From NCBI GenBank assembly GCA_016208485.1, contig JACQXY010000072.1, positions 1-57,145 on the forward strand: DNA of 57,145 nt, given 5' to 3'. Numbering within the stretch: the stretch's first letter is position 1; each line of letters begins with the position of its first letter. The notes under the pieces are model-generated. The model was given only the letters and a program-made list of their open reading frames with translations. It did not search any database and had not been told where the DNA came from. The stretch is from Acidobacteriota bacterium (lineage in GTDB: Bacteria > Actinomycetota > AC-67). A program made the translations under genes and the position numbers. Of this stretch, positions 36,526 to 44,233 are shown one piece after another.

Positions 36526-37395
36526 CTATTGGGCCAGGATCCGCGCGCCGGTCGAAAGCGACTGCGCGACCTCGACGCGGGCGAACTCCCGCGCGGCGCG
36601 CGCCGCAACCTCTCGCGCGTGCTCCTCGTCGCGGGCGAGGCCCATCCAGGCGGGACCGCTCCCGCTCTGCACCGCACCGACGGCCCCCGCGGCGAGCAGC
36701 GCTTCGCGCGCGCCGGAGAGCCCCGGCAGCAGAGCCTCGGCCGCGGGCTCGAGGTCGTTCCGCAAGCTCGCGGCCAGCCGGTCGAGGTCCCCGCGCGCGA
36801 GCGCGTCGGCCACCTCCCACGGGTCGCCGAGCCCGGGTCCCCCGAGGTCGTCGAAGCGCGCGTAGACCTCGGCCGTCGAGAGCGCGGCCCCGGGCACCGC
36901 GATCACCCACCAGAGCGGGAGGCGGCACGCCAGGGGCGCAAGGATCTCACCGGTCCCCTGGATGCCGGCGGTCCCGCCGCGCACGCAGAACGCAACGTCC
37001 GAGCCGACCTGCGCGCCGACGGCCTCGAGAGCCTTCCGGGACAGGCCGCACCCCCATAGCTCGTTCAGCCCGACCAGGGCGGCTGCCGCGTCGGCGCTCC
37101 CGCCGGCGAGCCCGGCCGCGACCGGAATGCGCTTCGCGAGGCGCAGGGCCGCGCCGTCCGTCGCGCCGGTCGCAGACGCCAGCGCGCGCGCAGCGCGCAT
37201 CGCGAGGTTGTCTTCTCCACCGGGGACGGCGCCCGGCGGCTCCACCGAAAGGCCCAGGCCGGCCGCCGGATCGAGCCGCAGGTCGTCGGCGAGCGACACC
37301 GCTTGCATGACCGAGGAGATCTCGTGCAAGCCGCTCGCGCGGCGCGGGCCGACCGACAAGAAGAGGTTGATCTTCGCCGGCGCCTCGACCCTCAC
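36526..37395 (-). CDS. ispE: 4-diphosphocytidyl-2-C-methyl-D-erythritol kinase
   Basis: A 289-residue GHMP kinase of the MEP isoprenoid pathway. Motifs: VEAPAKINLFLSVGPRRASGLHEI (substrate-side Lys/Asn), RIPVAAGLAGGSADAAAALVGLNEL (ATP-binding glycine loop) and GAVGAVQSGSGPAWMGL (motif III). It phosphorylates CDP-methylerythritol. GTG 37395 overlaps the rsmA stop as GTGA. The gene order rsmA-ispE is conserved in Actinomycetota. Confidence 0.93.
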   Translation of the reverse strand: MRVEAPAKINLFLSVGPRRASGLHEISSVMQAVSLADDLRLDPAAGLGLSVEPPGAVPGGEDNLAMRAARALASATGATDGAALRLAKRIPVAAGLAGGSADAAAALVGLNELWGCGLSRKALEAVGAQVGSDVAFCVRGGTAGIQGTGEILAPLACRLPLWWVIAVPGAALSTAEVYARFDDLGGPGLGDPWEVADALARGDLDRLAASLRNDLEPAAEALLPGLSGAREALLAAGAVGAVQSGSGPAWMGLARDEEHAREVAARAAREFARVEVAQSLSTGARILAQ

Positions 37396-38309
37396 GGTCG
37401 CCCCCCGAGAGCGCCGGCCGGCAGCGCGCGCGCGAGCGCGGCGAACTCCTCGAGCCCGAGGGTCTCGGCGCGCGCGGAGCCGTCCACGCCGGCGCGGTCG
37501 AGCGCGGCTTGGAGCGCCGACGGCTCCATGCCGGCGCCGCGCAGGGCGCTCCGGAAGGTCTTGCGCCTCTGCGCGAAGCCGGCCTCGATCACGCGGAAGA
37601 TCCGCTCGCGGCCCCCCGCGACGGGCGGGCGCGCGCGCCGCACCACGCGGACGATCACCGAGTCGACGCCCGGCACCGGGAGGAATGCGCGCCGGGAGAC
37701 GCGCGCGGCGAGCGCCGCCTCCGCCAGGTAAGCGATCTTCGCGCTCACGCCGCCGTAGGCAGGCTCGCCGGGTCCGGCCGCGAGCCGCTCCCCCACCTCG
37801 CGCTGGACCATGAACGTGTACTCCCCGATCCCCGGGCACTCGACGAGCAGCCGCAGGACGAGCGGCATGGCGATCCCGTACGGGAGGTTCGAGACCATCT
37901 TGGTCGGGCGCCCCGCCGTGAGCACCCCGGCCTCGAGCGCGAGCGCGTCTCCCCAGACGAGGCGGACCGGCGCGCCGGCGAGCACCTCGCCGAGCGCCGG
38001 GGCGAGCGAGCGGTCCAGCTCGACCGCGGTCACCGAGGCGCCGGCCGCGACGAGCGCGAGAGTGAGCGCGCCGAGCCCGGGCCCGACCTCGAGCACGCGG
38101 TCGCCGGGCGCGACGCCGGCGAGCGCGACGACCTTGCGGACCGTATTCGGATCGACGACGAAGTGCTGCCCGATTCCCTTGCGGGGGCGAAGCCCGTGCC
38201 GGGCGAGGAGCGCGCGCGTTTCCCGGGGGCCGAGGAAGGCCCTACCACTCGATCTCGACGCGGATGAGCCCCTTCCCGAGGGGCGCGAGCCGCGCGAAGG
38301 CCTCATCAC
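37392..38309 (-). CDS. rsmA: 16S rRNA (adenine1518/1519-N6)-dimethyltransferase
   Basis: A 305-residue KsgA/RsmA enzyme that dimethylates two adenines in helix 45 of 16S rRNA. Motifs: GIGQHFVVDPNTVRKV, VLEVGPGLGALTLAL (SAM motif I), VTAVELDRSL, KMVSNLPYGIAMPLVL (catalytic NLPY) and the C-terminal RKTFRSALRG. The start is awkward. No start codon occurs between the rpfB-like stop and the conserved domain, so the first usable ATGs are at 38309/38306. That overlaps the upstream gene by about 68 nt and gives a Ser/Arg-rich extension of about 22 residues. Confidence 0.9.
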   Translation of the reverse strand: MMRPSRGSRPSGRGSSASRSSGRAFLGPRETRALLARHGLRPRKGIGQHFVVDPNTVRKVVALAGVAPGDRVLEVGPGLGALTLALVAAGASVTAVELDRSLAPALGEVLAGAPVRLVWGDALALEAGVLTAGRPTKMVSNLPYGIAMPLVLRLLVECPGIGEYTFMVQREVGERLAAGPGEPAYGGVSAKIAYLAEAALAARVSRRAFLPVPGVDSVIVRVVRRARPPVAGGRERIFRVIEAGFAQRRKTFRSALRGAGMEPSALQAALDRAGVDGSARAETLGLEEFAALARALPAGALGGRP

Positions 38310-39321
38310 TGAGGTCGATGATACGGCCCTTGCCGTACGGACCGCGGTCGCGGATCACGACGTTCACCGTGCGTCCGTTTTCGCGGTTGCGCACGCGCAC
38401 GACCGTGCCCATCGGGAGGGTGCGATGGGCCGCGGTGAGCCCGCTCGCGCCGTACCAGCTCGCGGTGCCGTTCTGGGACCCCCGGTCGCACCGGCAACGG
38501 GGGAAGTGAGCGCCGATCGAGATCACCCGGTCCCGCGCCGGCCGCACGACCTTGGATCCGAGCAACCGCCGCGAGACGCGGATCCCGTCCACGTAGACGG
38601 ACCGGTACCGAAGGACTCGCATGCCTTGCCGGCCGACCTGCGAGGTGCGCCGGAGTCCGTACTCGAGGCGGAGGTCCCGGCGCCGCGTCGTGTCGAAGGC
38701 GATCGCCTGCTGCACCTGCTCCACCCGCACGCCGACCCGGAGCACCCGGATGACCATCCCGGCAGACGGGGCGACCCCGAGTCCCGGGCGGACCTTGTCC
38801 TTCGGGCCGCGCTCGACGCCCATCTCGGCGAGGACCCTCCCGACCGTGGCGGCATTGGTGATGACGCGCTCGGTCTTGCCGTCGTGGACGACCCGCAGGG
38901 CGACCGCGCGCCGGTAGGTGATGGTCATCCCCTCCGAGACCCGCGCGGAGCGCGAGGGCCGGACGGAGTCGGCGAGTGAGTTCCGCACGTTGATCTCGCC
39001 GAGGACGTCGTCGACCGTGAGGCTGGTGACGATCACCCGGCGCGGCTTGCCGTCCAGCAGGATCGTGATCGGCTTGGCGCGAAAGACCCGGATCACGAGA
39101 CCGTCGGTGAGGTCGGCGGAAAGGGCCGGCTCGACCCGGTCGGCCGGGCCGACGGAGACGCCGGCGCGCCGGAGGGCGTCGCCCACGGAGAAGGCGAAGG
39201 TCCGGACGGCGACCGGCCGGCCCTCGACGTTCACCACGACGCTCTTCTCGAGGGAGGCGTAGGCGGTCGCCCCCGTCGCGAGCACCACGACGAGCGCGCC
39301 GCGGAGCAGTTTCCTGCGCAC
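38242..39321 (-). CDS. Secreted DUF348-G5 cell-wall protein with C-terminal RlpA-like domain
   Basis: A 359-residue exported protein in the chromosomal place of rpfB. An N-terminal signal/anchor helix (LLRGALVVVLATGATAYAS) is followed by three DUF348 repeats (about residues 27-185, each with RTFAFSVGDALRRAGV-type ends) and a G5-like domain (AIAFDTTRRRDLRLEYG region). Instead of the Rpf lysozyme-like domain it ends in an RlpA-type double-psi barrel: NGTASWYGASGLTAAHRTLPMG, VRVRNRENGRTVNVVIRDRGPY and GRIIDLSDEAF, with both catalytic-type Asp residues. A peptidoglycan-cleaving or remodelling role is likely. GTG 39321 has an AAAGGGG site 4 nt upstream. Confidence 0.87.
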   Translation of the reverse strand: MRRKLLRGALVVVLATGATAYASLEKSVVVNVEGRPVAVRTFAFSVGDALRRAGVSVGPADRVEPALSADLTDGLVIRVFRAKPITILLDGKPRRVIVTSLTVDDVLGEINVRNSLADSVRPSRSARVSEGMTITYRRAVALRVVHDGKTERVITNAATVGRVLAEMGVERGPKDKVRPGLGVAPSAGMVIRVLRVGVRVEQVQQAIAFDTTRRRDLRLEYGLRRTSQVGRQGMRVLRYRSVYVDGIRVSRRLLGSKVVRPARDRVISIGAHFPRCRCDRGSQNGTASWYGASGLTAAHRTLPMGTVVRVRNRENGRTVNVVIRDRGPYGKGRIIDLSDEAFARLAPLGKGLIRVEIEW

Positions 39322-39485
39322 GGTCCCCTTTCTTGACCGGTTCCTCGACCCCGCCGGTCGAGTCTCCCGTCACCCCAGGCCCGCGCAGGGCCGCGCGGAG
39401 GCTACCAAAGACCCAGGGCTTTCACCAAACCCGACAAATCGCCGGGGTGATCGGCAGTCTCTCTCGGCGCGAGCCCGACCGGGCC

Positions 39486-40352
39486 CTACGGAGATGTCCG
39501 GCCGCGCGGGCTGTCAGACGTGTCTGACGCGTCAGACAGGCCCCCCAGCAGAGATGGAAGGGGGAGCCCGAAGAGCCGGCGCGCGTTCTCGCTGGTCGCG
39601 CGCGCGGCCTCCTCGGTCGAGACGCCCTTGACGGCGGCGAGGGCCTCGACGACGTGGCGGACCCAGGCGGGCTCGTTGGGACGGCCTCGGTGCGGGACGG
39701 GGGCAAGGAAGGGGGAGTCGGTCTCGGCCACGATGCGCTCGAGCGGGATCGCCGCCGCGGAAGCGCGCACCCCGGCCGCGTTCTTGAAGGTCACCGTCCC
39801 GCTGAAAGAGATCGTCGCGCCGAGCGCCAGGGCCCGCAGGGCGCTCTCCTCCGATCCGGACCAGCAGTGGAAGACGAGCCGCTCGGGCGGGCCCTCCGTC
39901 TCGAGGGTCGCGAAAGTGTCCTCCCAGGCCTCCCGCGTGTGGATCACGAGGGCCTTGCCGGCGCGCTTGGCGAGGCGAACCTGCGCGCGGAACACCCGGC
40001 GCTGGTCGGCGCGCGGCGAGTTGTCGTAGTGGTAGTCGAGGCCGGTCTCCCCCACCCCGACCACGCCCGGGAGGCGGGCAAGCGACTCCAGGTGCGCGAG
40101 CGCCTCCTCGGTCCCGTTCTTGGCGTCGTGGGGATGGAGCCCGACGGTCGCGTAGAGGTCGGGGTGGCGCGCGGCTGCCTCGATCGCCCTCTCACTGGAC
40201 GCGATGTCCACGCCGACCGTGACGACCCAGGCGACTCCCGCGGCGCGCGCGCGCGCCACCGCGCCGCCGGCGTCCTCGAGCATGTCGAGGTGGCAGTGAG
40301 TGTCGACGACCGCGGAAGGCGCGGAGGCCGGCCCCGCGGTCTCGCCGGTCAC
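39486..40352 (-). CDS. tatD: TatD-family metal-dependent hydrolase (DNase)
   Basis: A 288-residue TIM-barrel hydrolase. Metal ligands are in VVDTHCHLD (N-terminal HxH), GVGETGLDYHYD (bridging Glu), LVIHTREAW and VFHCWSG (His pair), and VAETDSPFLAP (Asp). Members act as 3'-exonucleases or DNases. GTG 40352 overlaps the metG stop as GTGA. The C-terminal tail LSDASDTSDSP is encoded by an alternating palindrome (39512-39538) that may have a role in rpfB-region regulation. Confidence 0.93.
   Translation of the reverse strand: MTGETAGPASAPSAVVDTHCHLDMLEDAGGAVARARAAGVAWVVTVGVDIASSERAIEAAARHPDLYATVGLHPHDAKNGTEEALAHLESLARLPGVVGVGETGLDYHYDNSPRADQRRVFRAQVRLAKRAGKALVIHTREAWEDTFATLETEGPPERLVFHCWSGSEESALRALALGATISFSGTVTFKNAAGVRASAAAIPLERIVAETDSPFLAPVPHRGRPNEPAWVRHVVEALAAVKGVSTEEAARATSENARRLFGLPLPSLLGGLSDASDTSDSPRGRTSP
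39512..39538. promoter_or_regulatory. Three-arm alternating palindrome at the end of tatD
   Basis: TGTCAGAC (39512-39519), TGTCTGAC (39521-39528) and GTCAGACA (39531-39538) are arranged so that the middle arm can pair with either neighbour. GTCAGAC-GT-GTCTGAC and TGTCTGAC-GC-GTCAGACA are both perfect. It lies about 190 bp upstream of the rpfB-like start. Confidence 0.6.
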
Positions 40353-41878
40353 GGCTCGACGCGCGGGAAGAGCGGCGCGCCGCGACGAGTCGCCGCGCCC
40401 GGCGCGAGGCCTCCCCAGCGCGCGGCGTCCGGCAGGCGCTGCGCCCCGAGCGGCTCGGGGACCCCGAGCGACTCCCACAGACGCGCGCACGCCTCCGGCA
40501 TGAACGGCGCCAGGTGCAAGGCCACGATCCGAAGCGTCTCCGCCGCGCTCCACAGGACCGCGCCGAGCCGCCCGCGCTCCGGCGGGTCCTTGAGCTTCCA
40601 GGGAGAGGTCTCGACCAGGTACCCGTTCGCGCGGCGCACCACAGAGTCCACCGCCTCGAGCGCCTCGTGGACAGCGAAGCGGCCCATCGCGTCCGAGTAG
40701 GCATCGACCGCGCGCGCCGCGGTCTCCTCCAGACCTCGCTCCGCCTCGCCCGCATGCCCCCCGGGGTCGGGGACGCGCCCATCGAAGGACGAGGCGATCA
40801 TCGCGAGCACGCGGCTCGCGAGGTTCCCGAGACCGTTCGCGAGCTCGGAGTTGTAGCGGGCAAGAAGGGACTCCCAGGAAAAGCTCCCGTCCTGCCCGAA
40901 GGCGATGTCGCGCATGAAGTAGTAGCGGACGGCGTCAACGCCGAAGACCGCCACCAGCTCGTCGGGGTGGATGCCGGTGAGATTGCACTTCGACATCTTC
41001 TCCCCGCCGACGAGGAGCCATCCGTGCGCGAAGACAAGCGCGGGGGGCTCGATCCCTGCGGCGTGGCACATCGCGGGCCAGGTGATCGCATGCTGGCGGA
41101 GGATGTCCTTGCCGATCAGGTTCACGCCTGGCCAGAGCGTCCGGAACGCCTCCCCGTCGGGGTAGTCGATCGCCGTCACGTAGTTGAGCAGCGCCTCCAG
41201 CCAGACGTACATGACGTGCTTCGAGTCCCAGGGTAGTGGGATCCCCCATGAGAACGAGGTCCGAGAGAATGAGATGTCCTCGAGCCCCAAGCGCACAGCC
41301 GAAGCGACCTCGTTGAGGCGCGCCGCGGGGGCAACCGGCGCCGGCGTGCGTGCGTAGTAGTCGCCCAGAAGCCAGTCCGAGTACTTCGACAGGCGGAAGA
41401 AGTAGTTCTCCTCTGAGAGGGTCTCGACCGGGCGGCCGTGGATCGGGCAGGCGCCGTCGACCAGATCCTTCGCCTTGTAGAAGTCCTCGCACGCAACGCA
41501 GTAGGGCCCTTCGTAGCGCCCGAGGTACACGTCGCCCCTCTCGAACAGCTCCTGCCAGAACGCCTGCGCGCGGGTCTCGTGACGCTCGTCTGTCGTGCGG
41601 ATGAAATCGTCGTTCGAGATCCCCAGCCGCTTCCACAGCGCCACCCAGTCGGGCACGATCCGGTCGCACCAGGCGCGCGGGTCCAGGCCACGCTCTTCGG
41701 CTGCGCGCATCACCTTCTGCCCGTGCTCGTCTGTGCCGGTCAGGAAGTGGGTCTGGTGCCCACACAGACGGTGGTAACGGGCAGCGACGTCGGCGGCGAT
41801 GGTCGTGTAGGCGTGCCCGATGTGCGGCACGTCGTTGACGTAGTAGATCGGCGTGGTGACGTAGAAGCTCTCGCTCAC
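40349..41878 (-). CDS. metG: Methionyl-tRNA synthetase
   Basis: A 509-residue class I aminoacyl-tRNA synthetase charging tRNA-Met. The N-terminus YVTTPIYYVNDVPHIGHAYT carries the HIGH signature. GTDEHGQKV, the knuckle PYCVACEDFY...CPIH and the helical anticodon-binding domain (WKLKD) are normal. The KMSKS loop reads EKMSKCN, with Cys298 in place of the final Ser. There is no C-terminal tRNA-binding domain, as in many Actinomycetota. GTG 41878 is the start. tatD follows with a 4-nt overlap. Confidence 0.95.
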   Translation of the reverse strand: MSESFYVTTPIYYVNDVPHIGHAYTTIAADVAARYHRLCGHQTHFLTGTDEHGQKVMRAAEERGLDPRAWCDRIVPDWVALWKRLGISNDDFIRTTDERHETRAQAFWQELFERGDVYLGRYEGPYCVACEDFYKAKDLVDGACPIHGRPVETLSEENYFFRLSKYSDWLLGDYYARTPAPVAPAARLNEVASAVRLGLEDISFSRTSFSWGIPLPWDSKHVMYVWLEALLNYVTAIDYPDGEAFRTLWPGVNLIGKDILRQHAITWPAMCHAAGIEPPALVFAHGWLLVGGEKMSKCNLTGIHPDELVAVFGVDAVRYYFMRDIAFGQDGSFSWESLLARYNSELANGLGNLASRVLAMIASSFDGRVPDPGGHAGEAERGLEETAARAVDAYSDAMGRFAVHEALEAVDSVVRRANGYLVETSPWKLKDPPERGRLGAVLWSAAETLRIVALHLAPFMPEACARLWESLGVPEPLGAQRLPDAARWGGLAPGAATRRGAPLFPRVEP

Positions 41879-41904
41879 GTGCTGCCTCGCGCCCCTGGGA
41901 CCAT

Positions 41905-41934
41905 TTGGAAGGTGAGGCTACCAGAGGCCATAAT
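41905..41934 (+). promoter_or_regulatory. Promoter of the AbrB-type gene
   Basis: TTGGAA (41905-41910), an 18-bp spacer and CATAAT (41929-41934) give a good sigma-70-type promoter. The expected transcript has a leader of about 70 nt before GTG 42012. It lies between the divergent metG and AbrB-type genes. Confidence 0.55.
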
Positions 41935-42011
41935 CCGGGGCGACGGGATTGCTGCCGAAGGCCGGCCTCGGCGGGACGGCCCGAGGAGATCGTGGGATCA
42001 GGGGGGAGATC

Positions 42012-42260
42012 GTGGACGCGAGACCCACGGGCGTCAGCCGCAAGGTGGACGACCTCGGGCGCATCGTGCTCCCCGCCGAGCTGCGGCGCTCGTTCGACAT
42101 CCGCGAGGGAGACCTGATCGAGATCTCGGTCAAGGACGAGCACATCCTGCTCGCCAAGGTCCGGTCCACCTGCACCTTCTGCGGCGGCAGCGAGGGGCTC
42201 CGCGCCTACCGCGATCGCCCGGTTTGCGCCTCCTGCCTCGCCGAGCTGAAGCGCTTCTGA
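42012..42260 (+). CDS. AbrB/SpoVT-type DNA-binding regulator with zinc-ribbon tail
   Basis: An 82-residue protein. The swapped-hairpin AbrB domain is GVSRKVDDLGRIVLPAELRRSFDIREGDLIEISVKDEHILL (about residues 7-47). A C-terminal CTFC...CASC pair probably binds zinc. Such small regulators often stand next to metG in Actinomycetota; their targets are mostly unknown. GTG 42012 has a GGGGAG site about 5 nt upstream; the longer open frame from 41949 crosses the promoter. Confidence 0.87.
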   Translation: MDARPTGVSRKVDDLGRIVLPAELRRSFDIREGDLIEISVKDEHILLAKVRSTCTFCGGSEGLRAYRDRPVCASCLAELKRF

Positions 42261-42375
42261 TCCGCGCGTTCGCGACTTCCCGGCGGCTCCGGACAGGCAG
42301 GACAGTCCACGATGTTCCGCACGGACCCGACCCGCCGGGCAGGGAGGACCGCTCCCAACCGCGAACTGGTTGGTG

Positions 42376-43293
42376 ATGAGACCAGGAGCGGGGCGCGGCG
42401 CGGCGGGAATCCTCCTCGCCCTATCGATCGTCGCCCCCTCCCTCGCCCGGTCCCCTGCCGGGGCCGCCTCCTCGACGCTCATCGCCGGCGCGTTCGCTCC
42501 GCAGTCCCCAAGCGAGGACGGCCCGGGACTCCCCCCGCCTGCGTTCGGCTCGCTGTCGGCAACCCGCGCGACGGCCGATCGCGACGACGCCGCATCGGGC
42601 CGCCAGACTCACGTGCTGTACTTCGTGCCGAAGGACCGGATCGATCGGCAGCTCGACACGTCCGGGGCGATCGGGCGCTCGGTGGCGGCGATGACCGACT
42701 GGTTTCAGGACCAGGCCGGCAGGCACCCGCGCCTCGACCTCACCCTCGAGGGTTTCCTCGATGTGACCTTCGTCGCCGGCTCCAAGCCCGCCGCGTCCTA
42801 CAGGGCCGCGAGCGGCGATACCTTCCTCGACGCGATCGCGAGCGAGCTGCAGCAGCGAGCCGGCCTGAACAGCGCGTCGAAGCGCTACCTCGTCTACGCA
42901 GAGATCCCTGGGAGGAGCACCTGCGGAGAGGGATTCTGGCCGGGGCGCTTCGCGGCGGTGTACCTTGGCGCCTCGTCGGGGTGCGGAGCCCGGGAGCTCG
43001 CGCAGTCCCCGACGGCCGGCTCGGCCGGCAAGGCCGAGGCGATCGCCGCGCAGGAATGGATCCACAACGAGGGCGCGGTGCCTGCCGTCGCCCCCCACGC
43101 CTGCGCGATCGGCCCCGGCCACGTTTGCACCGGAGCGCTCGCGCTCGCGGGACTCGATCCGGAGGCGCCCGACGTGATGTTTCCGTACATCAACGGGCCG
43201 CTCTCAGCGAAGCGCCTCGACCCGGGCCGCGACGACTACTACGGCCACCGCTGGCCGACCGCCGACGTAGCGGACTCACCCTGGCTGGAATGA
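42376..43293 (+). CDS. Secreted zincin-like protein with degenerate active site
   Basis: A 305-residue exported protein. After a signal peptide (RGAAGILLALSIVAPSLA) the mature part resembles actinobacterial secreted metallopeptidases: HVLYFVPKDR, KRYLVYAEIP, then the metal-binding helix region and DVMFPYINGPLS...DPGRDDYYGH. The HExxH motif reads QEWIH (residues 226-230), so the first zinc His is replaced by Gln while Glu and the second His remain; downstream His-rich APHACAIGPGHVC is kept. Catalysis is doubtful. TTG 42370, GTG 42373 and ATG 42376 are consecutive candidate starts. Confidence 0.65.
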   Translation: MRPGAGRGAAGILLALSIVAPSLARSPAGAASSTLIAGAFAPQSPSEDGPGLPPPAFGSLSATRATADRDDAASGRQTHVLYFVPKDRIDRQLDTSGAIGRSVAAMTDWFQDQAGRHPRLDLTLEGFLDVTFVAGSKPAASYRAASGDTFLDAIASELQQRAGLNSASKRYLVYAEIPGRSTCGEGFWPGRFAAVYLGASSGCGARELAQSPTAGSAGKAEAIAAQEWIHNEGAVPAVAPHACAIGPGHVCTGALALAGLDPEAPDVMFPYINGPLSAKRLDPGRDDYYGHRWPTADVADSPWLE

Positions 43294-43315
43294 GCACGGC
43301 GGCGCTTCGGATCCG

Positions 43316-44152
43316 CTACTCCTCGCGCTCGGCATCGAGCACCGCCTGGTAAACGGCCCGCTTCGGCACGCCCGCCTCGGCCGCGACCCTCGCGATCGCC
43401 TCTTTCTTCGGAACCCCCTCCTCCACGAGCGCGAGCGCGCGCGCCGCGAGCCGGCCGGGATCCGCCGGCGCCTCCTCCGGCGCCACCCCCTCGACGACGA
43501 GGGTGATCTCGCCGCGCGGCGGCGACTCGCGCACGCGCTCCATTATCTCCGAGAGCCTCGCGCGCACGACCTCCTCGTGGATCTTGGTCAGCTCGCGCGC
43601 CAGGGCGGCGCGCCGGTCGCCGAGGACCGCGATCATCGCCTCGATCGACTCCGCGATCCGGTGCGGGGACTCGAACAGCACGATCGTGCGCCCCTCGCGC
43701 GCGAGCGCCTCCAGGCGGCGCCGGCGCGAGGAGCCGGTGCGCGGCAGGAACCCTTCGAAGACGAACCGCGCCGTCGGCAGCCCCGACACCACGAGAGCGG
43801 CGACGAGCGCCGAGGGACCGGGAACCGTCTCGACCGGCAGGCCGGCCTCTACGCATGCCGCGACGAGCCGTTGCCCGGGGTCCGACATCCCGGGGGTCCC
43901 GGCGTCGGAGACCAGGGCGACGCGCGCGCCGGCGGCGATCGCGCGCACGAGCTCGGGCGCGCGGCGGCGCTCGTTCTGCGCGTGGAGCGGAACGAGGCGG
44001 GCCCGGCTCGGCGCGCGGGTGAGGAGCGCGCGGGTCACCCGCGTGTCCTCGCAGGCGATGATGTCGGCGTCCGCGAGCGCGCGCGCCGCGCGCGGCGACA
44101 GATCGTCGAGATTGCCGATCGGGGTGGCGACCACCCTGAGCGTGCCGGTCAC
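43316..44152 (-). CDS. rsmI: 16S rRNA (cytidine1402-2'-O)-methyltransferase
   Basis: A 278-residue tetrapyrrole-methylase-fold enzyme, RsmI. Motifs: LRVVATPIGNLDDLSPRA (SAM-binding loop), IIACEDTRVTRALL, ALVSDAGTPGMSDPGQRLV, VPGPSALVAALVVSGLPT and ELTKIHEEVVR. It methylates the ribose of C1402 in the ribosomal P-site region. GTG 44152 has a CGGAGG site 9 nt upstream. It is divergent from the protein mannosyltransferase gene, the standard order in Actinomycetota. Confidence 0.93.
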   Translation of the reverse strand: MTGTLRVVATPIGNLDDLSPRAARALADADIIACEDTRVTRALLTRAPSRARLVPLHAQNERRRAPELVRAIAAGARVALVSDAGTPGMSDPGQRLVAACVEAGLPVETVPGPSALVAALVVSGLPTARFVFEGFLPRTGSSRRRRLEALAREGRTIVLFESPHRIAESIEAMIAVLGDRRAALARELTKIHEEVVRARLSEIMERVRESPPRGEITLVVEGVAPEEAPADPGRLAARALALVEEGVPKKEAIARVAAEAGVPKRAVYQAVLDAEREE

Positions 44153-44188
44153 CGCTTCACGCCTCCGTTCGCCGCGCGCAGCCCTTCC

Positions 44189-44194
44189 TATACT
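44189..44194 (+). promoter_or_regulatory. -10 element of the protein mannosyltransferase gene
   Basis: TATACT (44189-44194) is a near-consensus -10, 39 nt before the TTG start. The -35 region is weak. Confidence 0.4.
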
Positions 44195-44233
44195 GTACGG
44201 GGCGCCGCGCCGAGCAGCCGCCCGCCGAGACCT

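Noticed and set aside
39322..39485. Cyclic di-AMP (ydaO-type) riboswitch upstream of the rpfB-like gene
   Set aside because: Such riboswitches precede rpf genes in some Actinomycetota, but the conserved CCGAA...GACAGCTAACCTC-type core is not visible here.
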